From assembly GCF_965638725.1 (NCBI RefSeq), contig NC_134963.1:8253501-8317500 (forward strand): a stretch of DNA of 64,000 nt. Reading direction: 5' to 3'. The notes below the pieces were generated by a model. It saw only the letters and a program-made list of their open reading frames with translations, was not told where the DNA came from and did not search any database. Source of the stretch: Aptenodytes patagonicus (taxonomy: Eukaryota > Chordata > Aves > Sphenisciformes > Spheniscidae). The position numbers were made by a program, and so were the translations under genes. Positions 1 through 12,800 of this stretch are shown here, piece after piece (the first letter of the stretch is position 1; each line of letters opens with the position of its first letter).

Positions 1-826
1 CGGTCTGTCCACACACTTTCCAAACGGACAGCCTAGAAAAAGGTCATCAAGCTCTGCAAACTAGCTTTTGGATAATTATTACTTCCACTGCTGCCTAATA
101 TATTTTTTTTTTAAGGTGTAATTGTGCCCAAAAGCTTTATTTAGCTGCAGCATGAAAGACACAGGGAGGGACGGTCCATCTTCCAGCAAGGCTAGCTGCC
201 AGTTTGACTTGGCGTCGGGTGGGGAGAAGATTAGCCTAGATTACCTGCCCCACTTTGGAGAAATACTACAAAATGTAACCTGAAGATTTGTTCTAAAGAG
301 GTTGAGCTAGAAAGTTGGTAAAAACATTGGTCATGCACTGAACTGAAAACAGAGGCAGGCTCAGAGGATTCTTCCACTCACAAGCCTTCACTGGAATATG
401 TTAGTCATGCTGGAGGGGATAACTGACATAGACTTTTCGGCAGTGACTTTTATAGCCTCTGCAGATTTCTTTAAAAGAAAGCCCAGCCCCATTTGGATGC
501 AATTTCAAGACCGACTTAAGAGTGTCCACTAGCATCAGCAAGCTGCTGTCTCTTCTCCTGTATTAGTGTTTGTCAGCTGACTGGAAAATTAAATCTAACA
601 ACACAAACACACTTCAGACAGATCAGTTTCCTGACCCAAATCATTACCTGGACGTAAGGACCAGGGCAAAAGGAGTGGACAGGAAAATGCGGTAGGGCTG
701 GCAACCAGCACAGAGTTAAGCTGACTCTGAAACCTAGGATTTGCCAGTGCTTTTTCATGAACCTCTACAGGTTTGTTTCAAACGCCTCCAACAGAAAGGA
801 GAGCAGGAAAATGCATCTTTTCTTAC
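1..826 (-). other. SSH1: SSH1 intron 4, partial
   Basis: This is the intron downstream of coding exon 4. It is A/T-rich with a few short homopolymer runs. I looked for the next slingshot exon on the minus strand and did not find one. Nothing else is recognisable here. Confidence 0.7.
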
Positions 827-891
827 CAGTTTGATCCTATCCTCACAGCGAAGGAGGTTGATCATCACCTGGAGGTGCTGGGGCAAATCAC
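827..891 (-). CDS. SSH1: SSH1 coding exon 4 (residues 71-92)
   Basis: This 65-nt exon lies between the acceptor TCTCTGCAG and the donor GTAAGA. It encodes (G)DLPQHLQVMINLLRCEDR followed by IKL and ends in phase 0. The next exon, expected to begin with the AVRLES-like segment, is not found in 1-826, so the gene continues beyond the left edge. Confidence 0.93.
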
Positions 892-3800
892 CTGCAGAGA
901 AAGCAGAGAAATAATCAGAAAGGGTCTCTCACTTGCTGCACTAAGAATCGCCAGAGTCTTGACCTTTAATGAAATTGGATGTTTCTAAGTCAAAAAATAC
1001 CATTTAAAGGAGGCCAATTAACGTTGCTGTCCCAGAGAATACTAACAGAAGTGAGCTTCTTGGATGAGTGTTATCTGGCTGTGTGAGAACTCGACCTTAC
1101 GGTATTTGGAAGCTACCAAATATATTGAGACCACCTGTGACTGGCACAAATGATGATCCTCTTCCTGTTACAGCATCTTAGAGAAGACAGAAAGATATGG
1201 GCACTGAGGACAGGGGAGGAAGAGGCAGGAGGAATAACTCTAATTAAAAAAAAAAAAAACAAAAAGAGAACAAAGGAGAAAAGAAAAAGACTTTGACTTG
1301 TGAAACACACATAGCATCGTGGGATCAGCCCACGATGGCCTTATGGAGGGTATATCTGAACATGAGAAACTTCAGAGGATGAAGGGCTGCAGGAGTGGCC
1401 CGGTTTGGGTGGTGGATCCCTTTTATCTCAAGCAAAGTGCTGCTCATGCAACAAGTCCCTTAGGCTCTAGAGCAGTGGGTACAGTTCTGTTTGGTGAAAG
1501 CAAGCGAAAGGAACAAGGAATCTACAAGAAAACAAAACAAGTTCACATCTAATAACTTGGTAATGCACTCATAACTTTCCATACAAGATAAAATTCCTTC
1601 CGTAGGATGTTTGCTGGGTATATGAAATTGCTGACAATTAAAGAAACCCAAAGCCAAGCTTGGCATTCAAACACCCTCTTTGTGCTTGGAGTGTTTACTA
1701 AGCAGCAGACACACAGTACCACACTGTGCCTTTCCCACATGCTCCTGCTCTCAGAATGCCCCGATGATCTTATTTCTTCTTTCCCAGTAATCACTTATTC
1801 CAAAACTGCCAAAGACAGAAGGCATAAAACGACTGGGTAAGTAGAATCCACTTCCCTGAACCCCCTATCTGCTTATCAATCCTTATGTATGTTCATCATA
1901 CATACATCCCTACCATTTCTTCCCACCAGTTTGGCACACCGGAGGGGACTGGGGGAAGAAGGACAGTCTGTTCTTAAACCGTGATAAACTCTTACAGGCC
2001 AGATTGTGATGAGTTAACTGAAAAGGGGATTTTCCTGAAACCAGGAAAGGGGATATAAGGAGCTAAGAAACATACATCTACCCAGAGACCCAAATCCTGT
2101 TAAAACGTTCCTCACTCTCACCGGCAACATCAAACAAAACTAAGCAACAGGTAGTTTCAAAAGAACAAACGCTGTCAGCTGGCACCGAAAGTCCCAAGCT
2201 TCAGATTATCGGAGGCTGGGAGAGCACTCAGAGAAATGTCCCTGCCATGCTGAATCAGGACCTCGATAATTACAGAAGAGATGCTAGAGCCCCGTGACTC
2301 AGCCCACCCAATTTTCGTCCCCACAGGCCAAAGGCGAAGGCAAAGATCAAATCACTGAAGCACAAGTGACATTTCTTCATCTGCGGCTGCGGAAAACAGG
2401 GATACATATTCAGCACAGACCTTCTGGCTCAGCAGGCTTCCCTGCCTAAAGAATGCCATGCCGAATGCCATAATGTCTGCAGAGAATAAAGTTCTACTCC
2501 AGTTACAGTTTCGAGATAATGACAAAAGTTTAAACAAAGACTCAATAATCATACGTTCCCATTCGAATCAAGTGGGCTGAAAACCTGATTTTACTCAGCA
2601 GGTTGTACAAGGCCCACTGTGACAATTAGAGGAGTCATCCACCCACCCACCCACCCATGCTATTAGCCATGTCCGCGTGGACGGACGAGCAGCAAAGCAA
2701 GAGGGAAAAAGAATTTCAGTAGGTGATTTAATCCACTACCTGCATGTTTGTGAGGATGCTGGAGACTTCGCTGGCCCTGGGAGCTGTTTCCTTGTTGTAG
2801 GAAAAGGGCTGCGCCTTTCACCATGAAAAAGCTCTCGCTTAGGCTGGAAAACAAATGACAGAGGAAGTCAACTGAAAGGAAATATCAGCAAAATGCGTGC
2901 TCAGGTCTGTACGGCTAGGGAAGGAAGGGCTTCCTCTCACTAAAACGTAGTAAGATTTTGCCATGAGAAGCCGTTCGCAAAGTTTGATCCTGCCACTTGC
3001 ACGGCATGGCTCCAGGATTATTCATGGATTATTCATGTGTCATTTTCCACCAACACTTTATTACTTGGCCACTGCAGGAGATACTTGCCTGAGCTGTCAT
3101 GGGCTGGAAATGACTTTATCATTTGATTATCAAATTCTGCAACTTAAAAACAGTAGAGGGTAAGACTTTTTACAGGCTTAGACCTGTAAAATGACTGAAG
3201 ATCAGGTTCTGAGTCAATCAGTTCCTACTAATTTCAGTTCTTGAGATTTCTTTGGAATGCAAAAGCGAGAACATGCAACCATAAATTGTCTGTAGATTAA
3301 AAGAGGAAGGGAGGGCAGATGAAACCTGCACATCACAAGAGAAAGGAAACTGCACTGAAACCTCAGGGGAAAAAACAACCGACACAATAGCAAAGATTTT
3401 GCTTTGCTCCGGCTAGATACAGCCGTCCTGGAAAATACTACCGGTAAGAAGGCAGGTCGCAGTATGTGCAAATACATAACGATATTTCCACAGAGTCAAA
3501 TGACACACAGGCCCCAGAATATAACTAAAGAGAAGGCTGAACAAAATCAGTAGTTACAGCAAGCACCAGCACAAGCCTAATTACATAGTACCATAATGCA
3601 CTTGCGAGCATTTTAGAATTAGACTCGGACGTAAGCGGTAAAGTTAGCATTTCCCACAAGGCTGAAAATCAACATCTAGTAAGCTACCTTTTAGTTGCCA
3701 CAGTAACTGCTTACACTGCATTTCCTACACCGCTCAAAACGTCGCAAGAGACATTCCTTGTTACAAAGCCCCATTTTCTGCCACCCTACACTTCCAAACA

Positions 3801-6800
3801 TAGATCATCATTAATTACTGTCTGCTATCTACTAAATATAAATGCTCCATTATGAGATTGTGCTACACGGGAGTTACTTATGCTACAGAAAATGATCCCA
3901 CAGGAGTTACTACTCCCAGCACTCATCTATTCTGTACTTTATCTGGGGTCTTTGCCTTTGGGCAGAAGTGAGCACTAACGCTCCATTCTACACTACTGTT
4001 TTTGTGGAGACAGACATGAATTTCATGTCTTTACAGCTTTTGCTGCAAGTTCAGCTTTTCCCTTCTCTGAGAACACAGCCAAGGTTCCCAGGCAAAGCTT
4101 TCTCATTTTTCAACTGAATTTTCAAGGTGCAAAATTCCCAGAAAAATCTGCATCAGGTTTACATTTGAGATTTCAGCTGCTTTTAAAAAGCAAACTAAAA
4201 TTTTCGCTTAAGTTCCAGGCTCCACAAGTCATATATCAGATCAATAAAATGCCAGCAGGACAACTGCACTCTAATTAAACCAAGCTTTTCTCCATTTACA
4301 CTCCCACAATATTCTAGCACTCACCACTCACTTTGCTAGCAAGTTGTGTCTGAACAGGAGCTGCGCAGGGTTTGCTTGTGATCCAAAATACCGGCTCTGC
4401 TCTGCCTGGCACACAAGCTAACGGCAAGAATTTCTGCAAATGGGAATTTGGTTCATTCCATAAGTGAGCCAGGAAGAGTCTTGTTTCCTTCCACACCAGA
4501 TCTCACAGGAAAGTGTTAAAAGAGGCCAGAAGTTACACAAAAGCAGTCACACCAACACAATGTATAGGATATTCAGCTAGATACCAGCTTCACGCACACT
4601 CATCTCTGTTCTCAGCAAGAGGAAGGGAATGGTTAGATAACGCACGAGGAGATAATTCACAGTATTCCTGTCCCAAGAATTTTGGGAAATATTTCTTGGG
4701 GAAAGTCAAAAAAGATCCCAAAGGATATTCTTTTATCCCTAATAAGGTACTGACTGGAATTTCTACAGCAGGAAAAACCTTGGAAGAGACACAGAGCTCC
4801 CTCCCAAAGGCATCGGTAACTCCTGCTCTGACGGTTCGTCTTGCCTGATGTTCTCCTCTCTTGCGGTCAGGAAATCTTTTACAATAAGGCAGAATATTCC
4901 TAGTTGCAGGCAAATGAGAAAGCTGCGCTGCAGGAGCAGAAAGCGACTGCAGGAAAAGGACAACCCACGTAGCAAAATTTTTGCCACCATGTATTCATCT
5001 GCATGGAAATGAACCGGAAAGCAAAGCCAAAGAACCTGTTGAGAGCAAGATTTCTTTTTTTAATTTAAATGTTTGTTTCCTAAACTGCGCGCTAACCTTA
5101 CAAAGCGCAGCTTGCCGTGACTCAGATTGCCCGTACCTCCCCAGCACTACCCGTGCTCCCCGATTTCCACATAAGCTCCCATTTCCATACGACCAGCACG
5201 GTGCCGTACGGAGGTAACACATCCAAGCGCCTCTTCGCAAAAGCTCGTATTTTTCACCATACGGAAACAGCAACATTACCCAACACCGTCCCCTACCTCC
5301 GCCCTAGGAACACTCTGCTCTCAGTCACTTCGTACAACTGCTCTAAAAGACAGCTAACAAAATAAAAGCGAGAAAAAGCCAAGGCATGATATTCCAACCC
5401 AGTTTTAAAAAACCCTTTTAAATCCTGCAGTTCCAGTAAACAACTAAAACTCCAGCCTTTTGAAAAAAAGTCTCCTAAAGAACAGAAAAATCCTATCATT
5501 AAAGAACATCCCCAGCTTTTGACCCTCGGCAGCAGTGATAAATGCCCTAGTAAGCAGCATTTGTTAGCAGCATAAAAACGAGTGGCTTATACATACTAAT
5601 TTGGACTGGTTTTCTTTGAACAGCAGAAGCATTGTGCTGGCCCAAGAGTCAGACAGAAGTCAGTAAATTCGAAAAGATTCATAACTAGCTGTAAAGCTCA
5701 CATCCTTTTGCTTCTAAACCCATAAAAACAAAAAGAAAAGAAGGAAAAGAAAAGGTTGACCGTATATTCTGTGCGGAGCAGAGAAATCGCGCCTGTTGAT
5801 GCTACCCAGGAACTGGATGACTTTTACAGAACACTCTGTCTTCCACTGATATCCTGGCTTGAAAAAGCACTTGTCCTAACATATCCTGATGAAAGAGGGC
5901 CATTCAAGAGGGGAAAAAAACAGCTGAGGCTCATCTAATCATTTCCCTCCTCCAGACTTGTTTGTTTGTTTGCTTCCTCCCGCATGCTCTGAAGGCAACG
6001 CAGCGCCTATCAGCAACCGCAAAGCAAAGCAGCCCGTTGCTGTGGAAAGTCCATATTCCCTGGGATGGGACTAGATAAAAAGCATTGTATTGTATTGACT
6101 GATGCCTGTTTGTTTCTTTACAGTTAAAACACTGCGTGCCACCACTGTAACATACGTATGACAAAGGCATTAGCTGTCAAATTCAAATGCTTCTTCGCTT
6201 ACTGTACAGCTACCACAGTTCGATTTTCGGAGCGACTCACGAGTAACTGAGCTACAACTGAACAAGAAAGTCTTTCAGGTGGCTTGGTATTTATTTGTTA
6301 GTGGCTGGCTATAATCAAATTCACTGAAGGCTTGTTTCTTACAGACTCCTGACTAATCCCTTCTCTAGGCATAAACCATAACCACACGCTCGCGTCTCAC
6401 CAGTACCACCAGCCTAACCAGGGGGAGAAGCAGCTTTCTGTCCAATTTTTACCCGGCCCGACTGGCACGCACAACAGAAACCACCCATTCCCTGGATGCC
6501 CTTCCAGGAATCCTGACCAGCACAGCTACTTTACAGGAGTCACTTCAGGTTCTCAAATAAATGCAGAGCCCTCAGGTTTTGTCACAGCCCCGGAACCCTG
6601 GTGCTCCCTAGTGCTCCGGTACAGCTGCAGACCAGTCCCCTTTCCACTCCATAACCTCAGCTTACCAAACTAATGGCATTTACCCGCTAAGGGGGGTAAA
6701 ACCCCATGCTTACAAGCATCTGGGAAATGCAGAGGGTGTCAGCGGGAGGGTACAGACAGTTATGGTGCTTTGCTGACCGTAAAGCAGGGGCCCTTCTGCA

Positions 6801-9800
6801 CCCAGAGGGATGGCACCCGGAGGGTGGCAAGGAAAGGGTGCTTAACGGCCACAGCACTGCTGAGAGCAGGCTCCAGCGTCTCCTGCTTCACTGTCCCTTG
6901 CTCCATCCGTTGGCTCCGTGCTGCTCAACTTGAAAAGGAAATATTTCTTCCCCGTTGGGAAAGCTCCAGAAGAGCGTGGCTGCAACACACATCAATTACA
7001 TTTCAAGTTGCTTAAGAACACAATAGGCAGTGCCTTTTAATCATTACAAAATGCCGCCCCCCGGGTCCACAAATGCCAATAAGCAATCTGTTAAAAATAC
7101 TGGGTTTCGTAACAAGAGACAGAGCTGCTCGTGTTACTGAACAGACAGAGCGAGCTGGAAGCCAGCTGCCAGTCACAGAACAATTTTCCCTAAGCAGCTT
7201 GATTTGCCATTGTGGCTCAGGCTGTGGTGTGTCCCAGGAAGAAACCTTGTATGCCTCGGGTATTTGAGTTCCCTGCTTTAATGGGAAATCTCACATAAGA
7301 CGTAATCATCTTGGAGGATACAAGAAAACACTCTATTAATATATCTTATAGCTACATAACTCATCTCAAAATAAATATCCATACACAGAAGTTAGTAGAG
7401 AGAAAACCACTTTCCCTGGGAAGACACAGCCAAGCCTGAGGTTGATTCAGCAGTCTCTTGCTAGTCTAAGAATTAAAAAATAGTATCTAGCTAAAAGAGG
7501 CAGAACACAGAAACATCAGAGTTTGCATCTGGCCGGGTATCCCTGCTGCTCCCAGAACTGCCGCAGGATCGCTTGGTGCACGGGACGCCCAAGGAGCCTG
7601 GCTTATCACCACACCTGCAACGACCCTCGGTATTTCTGGAGCCGTAATGAACGTGTTATCTTTGTGTTTGCCGTTGATCACAACCGAGAAGCCCATTTAG
7701 TGCAAGTGCTGTTCAGATCCGCTTGCTTACAGCTCTACTCTTAGAGCATATTTTAGTGCTGAGTTCACAAGAGCAGACTTCCACTCTGCCTGGCTTTGCT
7801 TTGCATTTTCCTCGGGGATACGGACAGCCCCGCAATCCAGCCAGAGGCAGGTCTGAGGGCAGGGAGCAGAGAGAGGAGCTGCTCCTCGCACACCCGGGCA
7901 CAGGCTGTCCTCTGGAGCAGCCCAGCACCACCAGAGGACCGAAGCACATGCACCTGATGGGTCAAAGCTTGCTTCAGCTAACTGCCTGGCTGTTACACTG
8001 AAGTTATATCCTCCTCTCCCAAAGAGAGAGTATTCCAGATGTCCTTTCAAGGTATCTGCTCCCACCCGAAGCTTTCTCTGTTTCTCTTTAGCCTTTTATC
8101 CTGAGCAACTCCCACGTTGTTGACCTGTCGTCTGCTTGTACAGCTCAGGCACAGAGCTCCATGTTCCAGAAAAGTCCTGCAATGAAGCCTTGCCCAGACA
8201 CAGGGCCACACCATCATGCTCTCCGGGCACTAAATCTCTGTCAAATTAGGCTTCTTAATTTCCCCCTCATTAATGGAACAAAACGTACGTGCGGTGCAGG
8301 GGCAGAGAAGGTCATCTCTATCCATCAGGGCTGAGCCAGAGCGCTCAGGGGACAGCGATGGCCTCTGGGCTCATCTGACAGCAGACTGCCCAGACAGCAG
8401 CGTTGGAGCCGAACACCCCCTCGCCCAAGCATCCATCAACGCCATGGTTAGAACAGGCACGCTTGTCCTGCCCTTCCTACCCACTGCATGCAGAACTCTC
8501 CCCGTGCCCAGAGGAGTTGCCCTCCTGCAACCAGGTCTGTGTTTTAGGCAAAAAAAAAAGAAAAAAAAAAAAGCGCAATATTCGCTTCTCTCAAAATTGG
8601 TCACAATTTTATGAAGGCATGAACATGGTAGTGCCTCCCAGCTCCTTGGGTTTTATGGCATCTTCTGCTCAAAACGTTTCCAAACTGATAAGGTGAGGAA
8701 AAAACAGGCCTCCCAAGCTCCACAAAATTAAACACACTTCCCTCTTCCACAGCCCCTTTGATAAGGAGGAAGAGCACTGATTTTTTTCCCCTTTTCTTCC
8801 CCCCTGTTTTCTGCCCAGTCTGGAAGAAGCCCAGCCACCTCAAGGCAATTAAGCAAGAACACAAAACGCAGCCCTGGAGAGGGGCCTCCCCGGTGCCCCT
8901 TTCTGCCACGGTGCCACAGCTCGGGGACCGAGCCAGTCCCCTCGGATGCTCCCGCAGGCCGGCCAGGCCCTCGCCGTGCCAGAAGGTGGATTTAAAGACA
9001 GGGCACCGCTGCAGCGAGCCAGAGGGCCGTCACACAGTCATACCGAAATAGCAACATAAACTAAACTGGAAACGAGCACATCAAATAGAAAGGAAGATGC
9101 GGGAAGAGAAATAGCAGGAAGACAAGGCTGCAGCTGCACGGCCCCTGCTTCCCAAGCCAAGCCGACAATTAAAGCACACTGACTGCTTGCTATGGCTTGA
9201 TAGGAGGCACATCAGATAACACTTCCTGACCGAGAAAAGGGCCTTCAGAAGGGGTCTGAGCAACACAAAACAGCGCCAGGGAAAAAATGAACTTCAAAGC
9301 TACTTGCTCACATGCTACCGTACAACCTGAGAAACAGAAATGGGAGCTTCAACAGCAGCAGCAAGTCATTTCTCATGCTTTTTTTAAAAAGTACTTTGTG
9401 TGTTTCCAAGTGGCCTTTGCTCTGTGTCACACACCAGTCACGCAGAGTCCAGTGCCACAGAAAGATTAAATGAATCGTAAAGGAATCACCTTTACAAATA
9501 TAGCCAAGAATATCGCCACAACCATCCCTGCTTAACTCAACACGGAGTGGGCTGCCGTGCAGAGGGACGAGCAGAGCGCTTCCCATGCAGCAGGACCAGG
9601 AAAGACCCAGTTTCAACACGTGCAATGCTGTTTTAAAACAAAGTGCTATTGCATACCTGCATAGACTTTGTGATATACTGATAAACTGACCTGTGATCAG
9701 AACTGCAGGTGCCCAATACACCTGCTAAAGTTGGCAAGAGCTGCCAGCATCGCTTGGATTGCAGTGCTCTACCTGTACCGAAATCTCTGTGACGCATCTC

Positions 9801-12800
9801 AGGCAGAGGCAGCTACCTTCTGGGCAACTTTTAGAAATGTTTGTCTTCTGAAATGCTATTTTATTACAAAAAAAAAAAAAATTAGGGTGCAGCTTTGATG
9901 GGCTATAAAGAGTCATCACTTCTCAGACTTCCTGACCTGAAAACAAGTCACCCCAAGAAGAAACCCAAAATGTAAGCTGTGAACCACAGCAAGGTCTGAT
10001 GTTCCTTCAGACACATGGAGAACATCTCCCTTTCCTCAGACGCAGCCAGGGCACCATCATGCAGTGGCAGAAGTTAGCCTGCAAGGGGGCCAGGCAGCAG
10101 CCCCTGCTGAGGGCCGGGGGGGTGTCTTGTAGTGCCTCCCCGCGGGGGCAAACATCCCCCCATCTATTTCAAAGGGGAGCGAGATGGTCAGGCAGGCAGG
10201 AAGACCCGGCAGGCTTCGCCCTCGTGTTTTTAGCAGTGCAGCAACAAAAGGGGAGTCTGAACATGTATTGTTCGGCTGAAAGGCGTGGGCCACATCCACA
10301 GCGCAAGAATGCTAAGAGGGGTTTGAGACACTGCGGGCCATTCACAGCACCAGATACAAACGCTCCTCGAGCACAAAGAGGAAAAAGAAAAAAATGAAAT
10401 CAGTCATGAAGCCCACAAAAGCTAATTTCCTAACATAAATAGACTGCTGATGATGTGCCTCCAGCCGCTCCTGCGCACCGGGTGAGCGATGCATCGGGCT
10501 TGGGCAGCGATCGCCCCAGCTCCGCACGGAGCCGAACCGGGTCAGCCGTGCGTACCCCACACTGGGGGGGCACACAGCTCCAAGGGCAGAGCACGACCCG
10601 GGCTGTGCCTGCAGGCAATGCAGGAGCAGCTCGGATAAACCGTCCAAGAGAAAGGGCAGGAAGAGAGAAGCAAACAAATTAGCAGGATTGCTCCCCCGTT
10701 CCAGCAGACTTGTGCAAAATAAGTTAGCAGAACAGCTCCCAAACAGCCAGGAAAGAGAAAATTCTAGGAATCCCTAGTACTTGGATGGTGAAAAGCCAAA
10801 TAAAATAAGAGATTGTTTCACAAGGAAAAAGAAATCATTTTTGCTCATCCTATTAATCGCAGAGTTCAAAAAGGCACAAGGCTGATCACAGCATCACCCA
10901 GCTATGCGATGCGCTTGGAACTAACGGTTTGAATCAGAACGAGCATTTCTGAGATTCCCACTGAAACATGATATCATTTTTGTGATAGCCACTGCCTCAG
11001 GAGGCTGGGGCCAGAACCTCTCCAAACCTCAGCCTGCACGACAGCCCATTCAGCTGCTATAAAGAAACCTCTCTCTCACTCTTAGGAGGTGAGTATTAAC
11101 CCTACAGAGGCTCCCAGCATCTGTGTCCCCAACGTGCACCCGGGGACTGACCCCAGCCCTCTGCAGCAGCCCCACGACCCCCCACCCTGCGGCGAGGGCT
11201 GAGCAATGCTTCTCCATACAGCTACACGGAGTGGCTCACGCTTGCCCAGACTCACAGACTCAAAGAGCAAGGCTAGGGAAGGTGGCAGCTGGCACAGGGA
11301 AGCGCGAGAGGCATATACAGAGGTCCCAGCATTAGCAGCAATGCTGTTTTCCAGCCTAGTGCACCCTCTGCCAGGCAGCATCCTGGTGGTCTGAGGGAAG
11401 CTGGCTATTCCCAAAACACTGGCTCCCTTCTTCCCCTACACTAAAAGGCCCAGAAGACACCCTGTGTTTTTCTACAAGTCACTTTTTTGGATGTTGTTGT
11501 TGCCACGTTATTGCCATAGTTGTTCCGTGACCACAGGTAGGGAGGAGGACAGACCACAAGCCCGGGAGCGACAGGGAGGTGTCTCGGAGCCGTGGTCCAA
11601 GCTAAAGGAGAGGTGGGACAATGCCAGCCTCCAGACTCCTGCCATGGAGGGCACTTCAAAGGCAGAGCCTCCCGTCTGCACTCCCAGGCAGGAGCCGATC
11701 CTGCTCCCATCCTCCTCCCCAGCCGAGCTGTCGGCACATCGGCCGATCCTCCTGCATTCCTCCCATCAACTCATTGTTTTAATCCTTTAAACTATTTTAT
11801 TAAGTCACCCCACTTCACCCACTCAGCGGTGTCTCCCGGAGACAGGCCAGAGAAACAAGTGGAAACTCTCCAACGGCGCCACTGGAAAAGAAAAGGAAGG
11901 TGAATTACAGTTTCAAGGATTAAGAAAGCAGCTTCCAAGCAACGTGCGCGAAGGTCAGCCAGGACACAGACAACAGCATAGGAAGCACGACTGAGAACCC
12001 TACAGTCAGCGGTGGCACAGCAACCCAAAAAATAACTTAGCTGCTGGGTTTCAGAATGACTCCAAAAAAGGCAGCAGAGACCAGGGAGTACTTGACACAT
12101 CAGTAATGCGTAAAAATAAAATAAAATAAATCTAGACAGATCATGTGGGGTAAAAGCAGAGCGAGAATAGTTCTAGCTCAACCCTGACATCCCCTCTAGT
12201 GTTTAGCTAGACCGCAGCCTGCCTTCCCAGCTCCCCCAAGGGTATGCAGGCAGCACCCCATGGGGAGGAGGTGTACCCCAGAAATTAGGAGACTGCCAGC
12301 CAGGGGCAAAGCTACCTCAAGACAGAAAAGTGTTGGTAAAAACCTCAGGATCATCCTTCTTTTTCCCCTCCACTTCAAACCCATCTTTTACAAGCAGAAT
12401 CGGTGTTGCAGAGAGAAGCAGACATCTGTAGTCCAAGAAGTTTTACAGGGCTGGGAGGGAGATGCCCACACACAGGCACGCTGCAAGCAGCCCCACAGGC
12501 AGCGGTCTCCGCAGGGATGTGAGTGTTGGACGTGACCGTTTGGATGGCAGACAGGGCAAACAAGCAACCTGGCAGCTTTCCGGAAAATCTGAAAGGGACA
12601 TTTTGTCCCGTTCCCTACATTTCTGGATGCCTTGGCCCCTGATGTTAAGCCCCAGAGGTTTTCTGCCCAGCGGTCAGCAGCACACCGCCACAGATTCCCC
12701 CAGCAGCTGCCTTCGCCAGCGATTCTTGCAGCAAGGATTTCTTTGAGAAACAGAGGTGAGCTGGTGTGGTTTTGGCAGGTTTGTCAGTTCGGCGAGTCCC

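Noticed and set aside
3014-3035. Direct repeat GGATTATTCAT twice in a row
   Set aside because: It is an 11-bp duplication deep in an intron with no associated signal; likely replication slippage.
4513-4913. Overlapping 111- and 107-codon open frames on opposite strands in SSH1 intron 2
   Set aside because: They have no recognisable protein, no suitable splice sites, and mirror-image coverage of the same bases, as expected by chance.
8550-8572. A-rich tract as the tail of a processed pseudogene
   Set aside because: No gene-like body upstream and no target-site duplication were found; the same holds for the A tracts at 1246-1259 and 13800-13840.
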